From Aedes albopictus (taxonomy: Eukaryota; Arthropoda; Insecta; Diptera; Culicidae), in NCBI RefSeq assembly GCF_035046485.1, contig NC_085137.1, forward strand, positions 131,382,703-131,446,702: a stretch of DNA of 64,000 bases, written 5' to 3'. The notes under the pieces were generated by a model, which did not search any database, was not told where the DNA came from, and saw only the letters and a program-made list of their open reading frames with translations. Both the position numbers and the translations under genes were made by a program. Of this stretch, positions 35,663 through 46,287 are shown piece by piece. Numbering within the stretch: position 1 is the first letter of the stretch; each line of letters starts with the position of its first letter.

Positions 35663-35724
35663 TGCAGGAGGCTGGTTCGCCCGTAGGTGCTACTTCAGTA
35701 TCACCATCAGATTAGCTGCACTTA

Positions 35725-35813
35725 GGCCGTTCGCAATGTTGTTTTATTTTGTATGGCGAGTTTTAAAAATTCTAAAACTCGCCATACAAAATAAAACAGC
35801 ATTGCGAACGGTC
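35725..35813. mobile_element. 89-bp near-perfect hairpin MITE, TSD TA
   Basis: GGCCGTTCGCAATGTTGTTT pairs with AAATAAAACAGCATTGCGAA and onward; each arm is about 40 nt and the loop is a few bases around AAAAATT. TA flanks both sides (35723-35724 and 35814-35815). The size matches a microRNA precursor. Confidence 0.9.
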
Positions 35814-35829
35814 TATGCAAGAAACTAAT

Positions 35830-37400
35830 GAAATAACTGTTTGGGTAGGCATATTCAGTGTGCAAGTTTTAGTGATCTTCTCAGACGAGAATGGCACTTG
35901 CCACGTCAGATTGAAGGTTGTCAAAGAGAAAGAAAGTGACAATGGAGGGCCCGTTAGACCGTAGAGTCCACTCCGGCTGCGGATGTTTATGCGAAGTGTT
36001 TGTAAAATGCATTTTTGGCAGGCGTTCACGTTGGTGCGTAGAAACCGTTTGCTAGGCATAAGGCGATAGACTATGTGTTGAGATTGCTGTGAAGAATACC
36101 AAATTCAGATATTATGGGAAACCGAATACCTACAACACAACCTGAATACCTGAAATAATAACTGGTGTGTATTCTGTGCATAGCACGTGAATGACATCAG
36201 GTTTTGCAATACTTCAATAATAATCGACGCTTTTTCCATACAAATAGTGATTTTTCCATAGCTGAATAATACCTCAAGCGGTCCTCAACACCAAACCAAT
36301 AACTCGTTAAGGTATTTTATCAATACCTACAAAATACCAAAATAAGTCATATCCAATTCCTGGGTAATTGACCAATACCTTGTCTTGGTATGATACCTGA
36401 CTTTGGTATGCTGCAGTTATGTGTCAGCTATTCGTTCCTGCTCGGGTTGTCGTATCAAGTAGTAAGTACCAGGATCTCTAGGATTGTGATGAAAAATATT
36501 CTATGCTTAATTAATCCCCAGTTTAAAATCATTGAACCAGTTCAGTTCCTTCTCCGGCTCGATGCTCAACACAACTTCATTAACGTATCCATTCGACCCA
36601 GTTCAGTGTCATTTTACCGCCACAACAAGTTCCTCCTAATGACATCACCTACTATTCCGCAAGGTGAGCACATCAGCTGATACAATTCAGCTAGCTCATC
36701 GCGATCTCGTCGTCGTAAATTTGCGTGGGACGCTAATATGTAGAACCCCACAAATACACCCCAACCGCTCATCTCGCGAGGTCCGCACCAAATGTGGGTT
36801 ACAGCAACCGTAAACGACCGTCACTTGCCGGCAAACCGGTAAACATTGAATGGCATTCGAAATCAACACCTAACACGTCGCAAAGTAAAAATGATAAATT
36901 CAAATTTGATTACACTGACAGACGCCGAATACCTCAACCGAACACCCATTCCGCGTAGAGATAGGTACAATGAAATGTCATTAGAATATGAATACGCGAC
37001 GTGCGCGCGCTGTCTTCATACATGGAAGTGCGTCTCGTCACCGGCCGCGCGTATTTCGCACATTCACAGCACAGTTGACCGTTTTCTGCCGGTGTGGTGC
37101 CATGACGTGACGGCGGCGCGATGGTGACATCATCCTGCGCCAACATTGAACCCCATGTCCCCAGAGTGCTCCACTCCAGCCAGCCAGCAATGTAAACCAA
37201 TACCCGTTCCCATGTTGACCGCAATTTTGCGTTCGATAATAACCGACAGCGGCGTTGATGACGGTTTGTTCGGAACCAATTCACATTTTTATCTATGCTT
37301 GTAATGTTCGTCAGTTGAGTAGAAACTTGGTCGATGGTAAATTTGTACAACGAGTACTCAGATAATTGGAATTATTGAAAATGTATTCGAATGCGGGTCA
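35830..37400. other. Low-repeat interval with AATACC-rich stretch
   Basis: 36090-36410 has many AATACC/GGTATT words in both orientations and may be an unrecognised MITE. 36700-37250 is the most GC-rich natural sequence in the window (GACGTGCGCGCGCTG near 36997). The minus frame 36934-37350 (138 codons) has no recognisable domain. Confidence 0.4.
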
Positions 37401-39150
37401 ACAGTGAAGCAGTTTTAAAGTGAGGTTATGAGCCACATATAGCCACACATAGGCTATATAGCCTTATAATATGAAGACAGCTTTTTGTTACATTCGATTA
37501 TTATAATAATTATTGATGTTCATTTAATTTAAAGATCTCGAAAAACACAATCACTCTTAGCTGAAATTTCCACAGTATAGAAAAATTAAAAAAAAAATAC
37601 ACGGAAATAAAAATAAAACATCACACAAACACAATTCATCATACAATTTTGAACTCTCATGAAAATCTTATAAATGTTCAATATATTTAAAAAAAAAATG
37701 GAGGCATAGGCAGAACAATTCTGGGATTTTCAGTGTTGGTTCCAATAGCTAGAACTGCTCCTCTGAAGGAGAACTTCAGTTTATTCTACAAAATATAACA
37801 CTAGGAAATTCAACATTTTTCTTCCATAAGGCATGCCAGAAATCTTCTCTCTCATAACTTTTGTCAGTTTTACTTACAATTCTGCTTGACAAGAGGTTTG
37901 TCAGAAATGAAAATAAGCTAATTTAGAAAATTTGGAAAGTTCAAGCAAGAAATACAGTTATAATTGCCCTTAAGGCATTGCTGGCAAAATTTCCTGAAAA
38001 TAACAGGTTTTCGACTGTATGATTTTACTATTACTATTACTAAATACTGCTATTTCATCTTGTCCGATTTCCGCGGTTAGGGAGTAAGTACACGCTTTTG
38101 CGAGTGGGTAAGTACACGGAGTGTTTTTGTGAGGACATACTAAGTTTTTTCAAAATTTGTTTTTTTAATAGAAACAGGACAAAAATCTGTAAAAAATCGG
38201 TAAAAATTGTAAATTTTTTAATGTTTCGAAAATTGTCTAATTGGTTCAATAAATAATCTTCCAGAAGAAGGTGCCTAAAAGACCGAAACTTCAAAGAAGA
38301 TAAAATAGCAAAGTTTTTATTTTTGTCGGAAGTGGAAAACCATTTCGTGTAGTATAATCTCCGAAAAGGCCTTTGAAATTCCGCCTGAGCATCTTGTTTA
38401 TTTCGCCGAAAAACAATTCAGAAAATCCTTCAAAAAATATTCAAGATTTTCTAGAAATAGCCAGATTTTGAGTTTCCAAAACTTTATGCGAAAACTCAAA
38501 AAAAAAACATGAGTATTATTTAATAATTGCTAGTTGTACCTGTTATTTCACCAGATTTTTTTAAAGAAAATTCATACTAATTGTATTTTTGTCTTATGAT
38601 TTTCAAATAATTCCAGCATGTTCCCTATTCAAACCCCATGTAATAGTTGATTTTCTCAGGATTCATCGCAGAATTTCCTAAAGGATTCTTCTCATGAAAA
38701 TTCCAATTAACCACAATATAGTTCAGCAGCCCGTTTTTTTTTAGAAAAAAACAGCATTTTTTGTTATGAAAAAGTTCAATAAACACTATTTTTAATACTC
38801 AATTTAAACATTCTCCAAGATTTTCACCAACATAACTCGTTTTGGAAAGTACGGGTAAAAATGGCTGGTAAAACATATCCTGCTATAAAACAAACACTTT
38901 GTTGGTCTTAAATGAAGCATCGTTATGTGTTTTTGTAGTTTCAATCGACAAATTTTTATTTATTGTGGTGAACGTTCAGATGTAAACAAATTTCTCGCAA
39001 TTTCGCAAAACCAGTTACCTAGTTCTAGCATTAAGGGGACGATATATTGTACAAATTCCTTCAAGTATTGTTTTGTGCTTCACATTGAATTCCGTTTGAA
39101 AACTATGTATGATTTACTTTGACAATTCCGTCATATAGTTAAAATTACAC
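37401..39150. other. AT-rich unassigned interval
   Basis: No inverted ends, tandem repeats or partners recognised. AGTAAGTACACG and GGTAAGTACACGGAG (38081-38122) form a small local repeat. Confidence 0.4.
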
Positions 39151-39154
39151 CATA

Positions 39155-39360
39155 TTTGGTGGCTTCGTGGTCGTGCGGCTAGTGTCACCAAGCATTTAGT
39201 CGCATCGTGCTGAGGAGTGCGGGTTCGATTCCCGCCGCAGCTGTCAGGAAAAATTTTCGGCTTTGCCACTGGGCGTTGCATGCTAGTCCGTTGTCTAGTG
39301 TCGTGCTTCCTTGAAAAAGCGAATAGCTCACTGGAAACATTGAACGTGTCCGTGTCTTTT
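39155..39360 (+). mobile_element. tRNA-derived SINE family X, sense copy
   Basis: GGTGGCTTCGTGGTCGTGC (A-box region), GTGCGGGTTCGATTCCCGCC (B box), then the same AGCTGTCAGGAAAAATTTTC and GCGTTGCATGCTAGTCCG body as 23350-23655. The 3-prime part is truncated after GAACGTGTCCGTGTC. Confidence 0.82.
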
Positions 39361-39656
39361 TGAAATATTCATTGCCAACAAATGTTCTTTGAGATCCAAA
39401 AGAAATTCTCTCCGAAGTATTAACAAAGATTGGATTGTGTCTTTTACCATGAATTCGACAGGGTTTTCACTGAAAATGCCTGCGGAGTGCGGATACTAGC
39501 ACTTTTTTGGAAATCACGCAAGAAATCAATTCGAGGTTCATGGGAATTTCGCACCAAAGTTCCTCCAAATTTTGTACTCAAAGTCTTTCCGAAAAATTCT
39601 GACCAAAAATATCATTACAAACTCCGACAGAATTTAAATTGTATTCTACTTTACTA
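39361..39656. other. Unassigned interval
   Basis: No partner recognised. The 87-codon frame at 39430-39693 runs into the MITE and has no support. Confidence 0.35.
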
Positions 39657-39658
39657 TA

Positions 39659-39734
39659 CTGCCGTGAATCGCATATCTGTCCCATTTGCATAGGAAATCC
39701 AGCAAAGATGGGACTGATATGCGATTCACGGCAG
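39659..39734. mobile_element. 76-bp hairpin MITE, ends CTGCCGTGAATCGCATAT, TSD TA
   Basis: CTGCCGTGAATCGCATATC pairs with GATATGCGATTCACGGCAG, and a further TGTCCCA/TGGGAC pair extends the stem. TA flanks both sides (39657-39658 and 39735-39736). Confidence 0.88.
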
Positions 39735-39749
39735 TATAGGAACATAGGA

Positions 39750-39790
39750 GAACTTACGTATTTTCGGCAATTTTGTTCTCTTCCTGACTA
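39750..39790. mobile_element. Family C MITE end fragment
   Basis: TACGTATTTTCGGCAATTTT then GTTCTCTTCCTGAC matches the left end of 20165-20365. Confidence 0.55.
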
Positions 39791-39834
39791 GAAAATTATA
39801 TCAAGTTTATACCATATTGTGTTATGATTGAGGT

Positions 39835-40960
39835 GGCCCACACTTATATGAAAAACAAAAAAAAAATCGAAAAATGCAAAATCTTACCTCCTCAATCAGT
39901 AGTTTTGGACTCCCAGAAGCTACGTTCAAAATCAATGAAGTCAAAGTGGGACTCAACAAGCTTGAAATTTATATGGGAAACCTTGGCTAAATGTATGCAG
40001 AAATCTTGAGATTTCGAATTTTGACGCTAGGAGGCGCTTAATAATTAAACCCTTTGGTATTATTGTAGGTGACTATATGTCAAAGAACTCGGTCGAAGAC
40101 CGCAAAGTGATCCGACGTCTGTGGAAAAAGTTATACCCTTGGCAAAGTGAGGCGAAGCATTAAGATTTCATTATTGATATTATTCCTTCACATGTACTGG
40201 AAAAACAACATTAATGTTTTGCCTCATTTTACCTAGGGTATAGCTAGACAAAACAGACGTCGGATCACTTTGCGGTCTTCGACAAAGCTTTTTTTTATTC
40301 TTCAACCACTTAATCTAATTTGCAGCTCTTTTGCCCACTGGGGCACTGCGTGAGCGATTCCGATTGGCAGCTTTACTTACACTTTGTACAGCGCTTAATT
40401 TTATTCTATTCTAATTTTATTAAATCGAACTGGTAAGCACGAGGATGTTCATGTGTGTCTATTGTTCCTTTTCCAGTCCGATTGAGGGTCCAACTCATAC
40501 CGTTAGCCGATATCCAAGTTTCCTTGCCCGTTAGAGCATATGCTCAGAAGAGGGTCAGGTGTCAGTCGCTCTCGAGGGGAAGAGCAACTGACGAAAATTT
40601 GCAAGTGCCTGGGCTAGGATCGAACCCATGACCATCCACTTATGAAGTGAACGTGTAGCCACTACGCTACGGGCCCCGGCATCGACAGAGTTGCTTGGTA
40701 TATAGGCACCTACAATTATACCAAAGGGGTTGATTATTGAACGCTTACAGCGCCGCCTAGCGGCAAAATTCGAAAACTTAAGATTTCTGCATACTTTTGG
40801 CCAAGTTTTCCACACAAATTTCAAGCTCGTTGAGTGCCGCCTTAGGCTTATCCGATTTTGCTCAAATTTTGAACGTAGCATATGGGAGTCCAAAACAACT
40901 GATTCAGGAGGTAAGTAAAATTTTTTTTCGAAATTTTTGTTTTTCATAAAAGTGTGTGCC
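39835..40960. mobile_element. Foldback F4, interrupted by a SINE
   Basis: Left arm from 39835 (GGCCCACACTTATATG) mirrors the right arm ending at 40960 (AAAAGTGTGTGCC). The arms share TTTTGGACTCCC, TTTTGACGCTAGGAGGCGCT and TCGGTCGAAGACC with their complements. A second inner palindrome centres near 40190 (CCGCAAAGTGATCCGACGTC at 40107-40126 and its mirror at 40255-40274). The SINE at 40291-40682 sits in the right arm. The arms carry the GTCTTCGACAAAG and CTCF-like words. Confidence 0.87.
40291..40682 (-). mobile_element. tRNA-derived SINE S1, second copy
   Basis: Same family as 13014-13441. On the minus strand: GGGCCCGTAGCGTAGTGGC (A box region), CATGGGTTCGATCC (B box), the body, and an A-rich tail. 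The target repeat is about 9 bp and slightly diverged (TCGACAAAG before, TCGACAGAG after). Confidence 0.85.
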
Positions 40961-41330
40961 AGTAGTTATGATGTTATAATATTTTCCTTTAACTTATTAT
41001 GTAATAAGCTAGATGCAGGATGAAGTTAAACTAACTAAAATTGTAACAAAAAGTACACCGGCGTAATCAAGATAATATCCTATTTTGTTATAATCAGATC
41101 AAAACTATAACACAATGTGATATGAATTTTAGCTTCAGGATTACTAGTTTCTATCAAAATCTGATATAATTTTGTAACATCATTTTCTAAGTGTCAACAA
41201 ATCAATACTTAAATGTAACACATTTATTTGAGTTATAGTCTTTTGAAAATACTAAGGATGTTGAACATGATTATATCGCAATGAGTTATAAATATCATGA
41301 TTTGTTATAATTATGTTATATTTTTGTTAA
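40961..41330. repeat. Family E-like ATAACA repeat
   Basis: Aligned with 18035-18375 (see that entry). Runs up to the left copy of the 22-bp TSD at 41331. Confidence 0.65.
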
Positions 41331-41352
41331 AATTTTGTAGCCGGGTTCGTAA

Positions 41353-41561
41353 GAAGACGACCTCAGGATGCACGTGCGAGTCAAGGCATACCTCGAAATG
41401 GGTCGTTAGATGTGCAGTAGAGCTATCACCTTCCATCTCCAGGACTAAAAATATTTGCGTCTATATATATCAGCATATATCAACAATAGACGCAGACGTT
41501 TTTCTTCCATAAAAGCACTGCCGGTCAGTGGGCGATGGATTGTATACACATACACATACAC
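41353..41561 (+). mobile_element. 209-bp retroposed insertion with 22-bp TSD and ACATAC tail
   Basis: A perfect 22-bp direct repeat (starts AATTTTGTAGCCGGG) flanks it at 41331-41352 and 41562-41583. The insert ends GTATACACATACACATACAC, a short tandem tail typical of some LINEs. The source family is not identified. Confidence 0.85.
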
Positions 41562-41583
41562 AATTTTGTAGCCGGGTTCGTAA

Positions 41584-41728
41584 TGGAGTGTTTTTGAAAC
41601 CTGTTGAACTCAGAGTTGGCCTCAAATCCTTCCCAACCAAGCTGGGTTATATGCCCATATTCCAGGCAATTTGGCCATCAAAACCCCCCATGACGAAAAG
41701 ATCAAACCTGCCGATAAGACCCTTGGTC
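41584..41728. mobile_element. MITE of family C, third copy
   Basis: GAACTCAGAGTTGGCCTC and CTTCCCAACCAAGCTGG match 20220-20275, followed by CCCCCATGACGAAAAG and CCTGCCGATAAGACCC. The left end is displaced by the retroposed insertion at 41353-41561. Confidence 0.8.
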
Positions 41729-42370
41729 ACCCTATATTAAATCTCGTTGAAAAAATTGAAAAAATGTTCAAAATCGCGACGAAACTGAATTTTTATTTTT
41801 ACAAGTGTTGATATTACGCAGCTTGGAATACACCTCTTTATGTTTGTTTTCGTAGCATTAGCATTAGTATTAAGCAAGTCGCACAAATTCGTAGGTGGTG
41901 CAGTCCTGGATCGCTGTTATGAGAGTTGCATCCTTCCTGTCCGTTACCAAAGCACCAAGATTTGGGACTAATCTTTGACTCTTGAACAAGATTGACGCAA
42001 TCCTCCAACGGTCGAGTGCTGTCCTGGCCACGTCCTTGCGACAGATGTTGAGAGATGGGAAAGGAAGATTAGTTGGACACCTATGAAAGGACATAGAGAC
42101 CTCTAGATTCTTTCAGGCCTAGGCGTCACGGGAAAGGAAACGTTCGGTCAACGTTCAGGTGCACAAAATATTTTTGGTTGATGCTTGATTCCTTTCTCAA
42201 TTTGATTCTTGGTGGGTGTTCATTTTCAACTCTGAAATAGAAAAGAACAATTATAGATTTACCTGAATCCTCCTATATGAAATAATAGATTTACCTGGAT
42301 CCTCCTGAAATAAAACGTTTATAAGTAGTAAACAAGGTGTCAATACATATGTTAATATAGTTATTGGCAA
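41729..42370. other. Unassigned interval
   Basis: 41850-42150 is GC-richer than its surroundings and may be a decayed retroelement. The minus frame at 41870-42094 has no recognised motif. Confidence 0.35.
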
Positions 42371-42373
42371 TAA

Positions 42374-43267
42374 CACTAGTTTACAAAATAAAACGAAAGT
42401 CGTGAACTTCTGTCAACGACCAAAATTTTTGAAGCATAATTTAGCGCTGATTTCGAAACCGTGCTTCAAATTTTTTTTAAGTAGAACAGTTTTTGAGTTT
42501 TAGCTCAATATCGAGTTTTACAACTTTTTAAAATATATATCATATGGAATTCACTAAAATTCGAATATCTTGCGTTTTGTTCAACCAATTTTAAATCTGT
42601 TTTCCATAAATTTAAAGCTGAACATAATACATTCGATCATCTGAAGGCAGGTTTTGTGTCAGACTGATGAATTTCAAGATATTGGCGAGTTTTAGGGACA
42701 ATCTCCTTAAATGTTAGCAAAATTTCCAAAAATATGTGAAGATATGTATTTTTTTTCAAAAAGAAAAAAACAATTTAAAAATTCTTTCTCGAAATTTATT
42801 TGACACTCAGTTTGATTTCCCGAGCTCGGCTGTGCGAATCTCGGTTTCTGAATTTTAGCCGTGACTCAGCAAACAAGATCGTAGGTTGCTTGGCAACTGG
42901 GAGTGTTATACTGTTTCTCGGTATTTGTAAGCTGAGATCTCATGAAAACATTTAACTGACTACTCAGCTGTGCAAATCTCGGCATTTGTAAACCAAGATT
43001 CGGCGTTTTAAATTAAGTGTGTATGTTGGCAAGTTGAAGTAAAAAAATCCGCTCAATCGAAGTATTGATTACGAATTATGTGTGAAGTGAGCGACTTTGC
43101 TTAAAAATAGAACAAAAATCGATTTCAAATCATCAGCCTTGTATGAAAAGTCGAAAAAAAAATCGCTCTACTGTATTTTTTTTCCTTCACGTTTTCGAAC
43201 TCAGGGCATGATTCTACACCAAAAACGATCATTAGCTTACCGAGTTCAAAAATGCTGTAAACTAGTG
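42374..43267 (+). mobile_element. Family D element, copy 2, TSD TAA
   Basis: Ends CACTAGTTTACA and TGTAAACTAGTG, flanked by TAA (42371-42373 and 43268-43270), a 3-bp target like PIF/Harbinger-type MITEs. Compared with copies 1 and 3 it has about 205 extra bases at about 42806-43014 (internal words GAATCTCGG, CAAATCTCGG). No transposase frame. Confidence 0.88.
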
Positions 43268-43270
43268 TAA

Positions 43271-43457
43271 TTGTTGGACAAATAAAAAAAACATATACGT
43301 TTCAAGTACCATAACAGTTACATTGAAATTCGTCGTTATGACCATTCGACCTCCTTATGTTTGTTTTCTTCTTCCCGAAATTAAGCTCAACTTGTAACAT
43401 ACCCTGCACCTAAAAAAAAAACAAAATAAACCTCGAGAAATCCTTGTAGAAATCTCT
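43271..43457. other. Unassigned interval
   Basis: No element recognised; becomes GGAATTCC-like toward 43450. Confidence 0.35.
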
Positions 43458-43555
43458 GGAGGAATCGGGAATCGTGGAGTGGACCTGGTGTGGTGATAAG
43501 AACACAAGACTATCACGCCGAGGACCTGGGATCGAATCCCACTCCCGATTCCTCC
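43458..43555 (+). repeat. tRNA-like module bounded by a 13-bp perfect inverted repeat
   Basis: GGAGGAATCGGGA (43458-43470) and TCCCGATTCCTCC (43543-43555) are exact complements. Between them CCTGGTGTGGTGATAAGAAC (A-box region) and CTGGGATCGAATCCCACT (B box) are at tRNA spacing. It could be a tRNA-derived SINE head with a long stem. Confidence 0.7.
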
Positions 43556-43559
43556 AAAA

Positions 43560-43776
43560 AAATCTTTAATAGATTTCTTAATTATTGCTTGCTGTGTGTG
43601 ATTCCTTCTAGAATTTCCAGTCTTCCAGAAGTTATCGTTTGAAATTTCCTAAAAAATCCTGCTGAAAATTTCTGGTAGAGTGCACCAGGAAGTCTTGCTG
43701 GGCTTCCTCAGGAAATTCTTGCTGTAAATCATCGAAAAATTCTTGAAGGACTCCCAAGAGCAATTACTGGAGAAAT
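43560..43776. repeat. Decayed GGAATTCC-type field
   Basis: GGAATTTCC, GAAATTCTTG and CTCAGGAAATTC words. Confidence 0.6.
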
Positions 43777-43777
43777 C

Positions 43778-43932
43778 CCCAGCTAACACGCGATCGCATA
43801 TGATGTTGAATAGTATGCAAAAGTGGAGGCGACATGCGTACACTTTACACGCGGTCAAATGGAAACACGTACGCATATGGCCTCCACTTTAGCATCGTAT
43901 TCAACATCACATATGACTTCGTGTTTGCTGGG
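43778..43932. mobile_element. 155-bp MITE, ends CCCAGCWAACACG
   Basis: CCCAGCTAACACGCGATCGC pairs with GACTTCGTGTTTGCTGGG, and GTTGAATA, AAAGTGGAGGC and neighbours are mirrored around 43855. No convincing target duplication. Confidence 0.82.
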
Positions 43933-44224
43933 TCCCAGTCTTTTTGTCTCTTCATATTCTGAGATATTCTGCTCTAGGCAGGTTCATCCCGATACCTCAG
44001 CTAGAAATGCTTGAGAAAACCAACCAAGAATTCCTGAAGACATTTTTTTTATTCCTCCAAGGAGTAATTCTGAAAGTTTCTCCAGAAATTCCTATAGTAA
44101 TTCTCCCAACGATTTCTCCATGGATTGCTCTTGGGATCCCTCCATGATTCTTATTGTGACATTTCAAGGGATTTCTTCATGCATTTCTTCAAGAGTTCCT
44201 CTTATCATTCCTCCGCGGATTCGT
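43933..44224. repeat. Decayed GGAATTCC-type field
   Basis: GAATTCCTGAAG, GAAATTCCTATAG and GGATTGCTCTTGGGATCCC words run up to block A copy 2. Confidence 0.6.
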
Positions 44225-45370
44225 CGGAACTCTACTACAATTTCTTTCACATTTCAATCGCAAGTTTTCCGTTCACTTTTGCTTATAATATGCCTAATTC
44301 AAGTTAAATTCTGTATACAATTGATGCTTATCGCTCTCGCACAGCATCGTGACAAGGAGATATAGAAGACTTAACTGCTCCTTCTCGTATCATTAAAAAA
44401 ATATTTACTGGAAGTGATTTTCTAGAAAATTGAAGCCACTCTGCTCCCATTTAAACAATCAGCCCCACATGCGTCACCGAAAAGATATAAACATTTGCAA
44501 ACACCCAAACAAATCTCCCATTTGCCATTATTATGTGTACTGGTGTTGTTATGTAACATAATGGCAACACAACTCGCCATATGGGGAGAAGAGCGCCTTA
44601 CACATCATCATCATCATCGTCGTCGTAGTCATCGAAAAGTGCAGAAGCCATAACAAGGGGGAAGCAAATAAAACCCACTGCTTAGCTACTGAGTGGCGGG
44701 GCGCTGCTACCTGTTTATGGCCAATCCTATCCCCTATGTTCAGATGCGTTGATGGTTGCGGAGGGATCAATTGGCGAACAGCCGGTAGACGCAACGCTAC
44801 CGCCGCCCGACCGGACAAATTGATATACAGTCAGACAGGACAGACGGACAGACAGACAGAAAGATGGACATCGGGTTGATTAACGTGTTGGTGGGCCTTC
44901 CGCAATAAAAAAACGGAATGAATAGTTATTTGGTTTACTAGAGCAGCCCTAGTTATGGCGATAAAGTTATGGGGGAACTCGGAAATTGCTCACACCTTGG
45001 TGAAGTCGAACCGAAAAAAAGCTCCTAATTCTGTCGTGATACTATATGTACAGGGTGCGCTTGACCTGCTTACGCGACCACGCCTTTCCACGATGAGTGG
45101 TCCTCCTGAGGATCGTCGCCGGATTTAATTACGGTATTGACATCGTGCCGTGCGGCACAGAAAAACTACTAGCCTTTATAGGGAAACAGATGCATGTCGC
45201 GTGCTAAAATGTGTTGAATTCAAAAGTTTATTGCGTGATAAGTTGCCCTTAACTGGATTAGCGAAGATTGCGTGCAGCTGGGTTAACATCGCTGCTTTGC
45301 GGTGACGATGGTCGATGATGGAGTGTTAGGAAATGATTGGAGAATGCGCCTAATCACAGGATGTGTAACT
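44225..45370. repeat. Block A, copy 2 (lacks F1)
   Basis: Matches 1-1083 plus 3108-3173 continuously. CGGTG at 45300-45304 is the unoccupied F1 target site. Length differences include GTCAGACAGGACAG against GTCAGGACAG. Same lack of coding signal as copy 1. Confidence 0.87.
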
Positions 45371-45748
45371 TTGTCCTTTTTTAGTACAAGGTTTGTACAA
45401 CATAATCCTTTAAATATGGGGCAAAGTTTCTCCTTCCAAATTTTGATGTGCAAACCTAGAAAAAAACGTATTTTAAGGCGTGTTGAACCTGATATATATA
45501 TATGAACGTCTTGAAATCTTGGCTAAATACATAACTGTGGTCCATACAAGTTCCTACCTCATGATTCCACGGGTCAATCGATGGCAAAGATCGCTAGGTA
45601 AGAATTGTGTGCTTAACTGGTAGAGCAGCTTTCTGGGCACTGTTGTCTTTCTGACTTCAGCTAGTTTGAGGTGGTACGTCCCGAGTGGCTGTTTACCAAG
45701 GAGGTGCGGCTCAAACAGCGTCTTTTCTGGCATCAAGCGGAAGCTATA
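45371..45748. other. Unassigned interval
   Basis: AT-rich, no element recognised. Frames at 45302-45505 and 45554-45736 have no features. Confidence 0.35.
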
Positions 45749-45988
45749 CTTCTTCTTCTTCTTTATGGCTCTACGTCCCCACTGGGACTTGGCCTGCCTC
45801 GCTTCAACTTAGTGTTCTTAGTGGCTTTCTTTGTCTGCCATTGCATGAATTTGTATATTGTGAAGCAAAGACAATGATACACTATGACCAGGGAGTCGAG
45901 AAAATTTTCCCGACTGGAACGGGAATTGAATCCGCCGTCTCCGGATTGGCGATCCGTAGACATAACCACTAGGCTAACTGTAGACCCT
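45749..45988 (-). mobile_element. Feilai-like tRNA-derived SINE, antisense
   Basis: On the minus strand: GTTAGCCTAGTGGTTATGTC (A-box region), GGCGGATTCAATTCCCG (B box), a body with CCCAGTGGGGACGTAGAGCC, and an AAGAAGAAGAAG 3-prime end. A short triplet tail is what I recall for Feilai; the name needs a database match. Confidence 0.72.
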
Positions 45989-46287
45989 CGGACTTCCGCC
46001 TAACGTTTTCATCGATATATCATTGTTGCGGTAAATGCACACCTAAATTTTTGAATGTTTTGGAAAGCTTAGACTCTCAGGTTTCTAATGATGAGTTCGG
46101 ATTAGAAATCGGTGCTAGCAAACACAGCGAAAATCGCAATTCAATGATAAAATTCAAAATGGCGACACAATCCAAGATGGCTGCCAAACATTTTTCAACT
46201 TCAAATGAAAGGTCCATACTTTCCCTTCATAGAAAAGTGAAGTTTTGTATATGTTACCACTTTTAATTTTGAGATATTATGCGATTT
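45989..46287. other. Unassigned interval
   Basis: The 71-codon frame at 46051-46266 has no recognised features. Confidence 0.35.
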
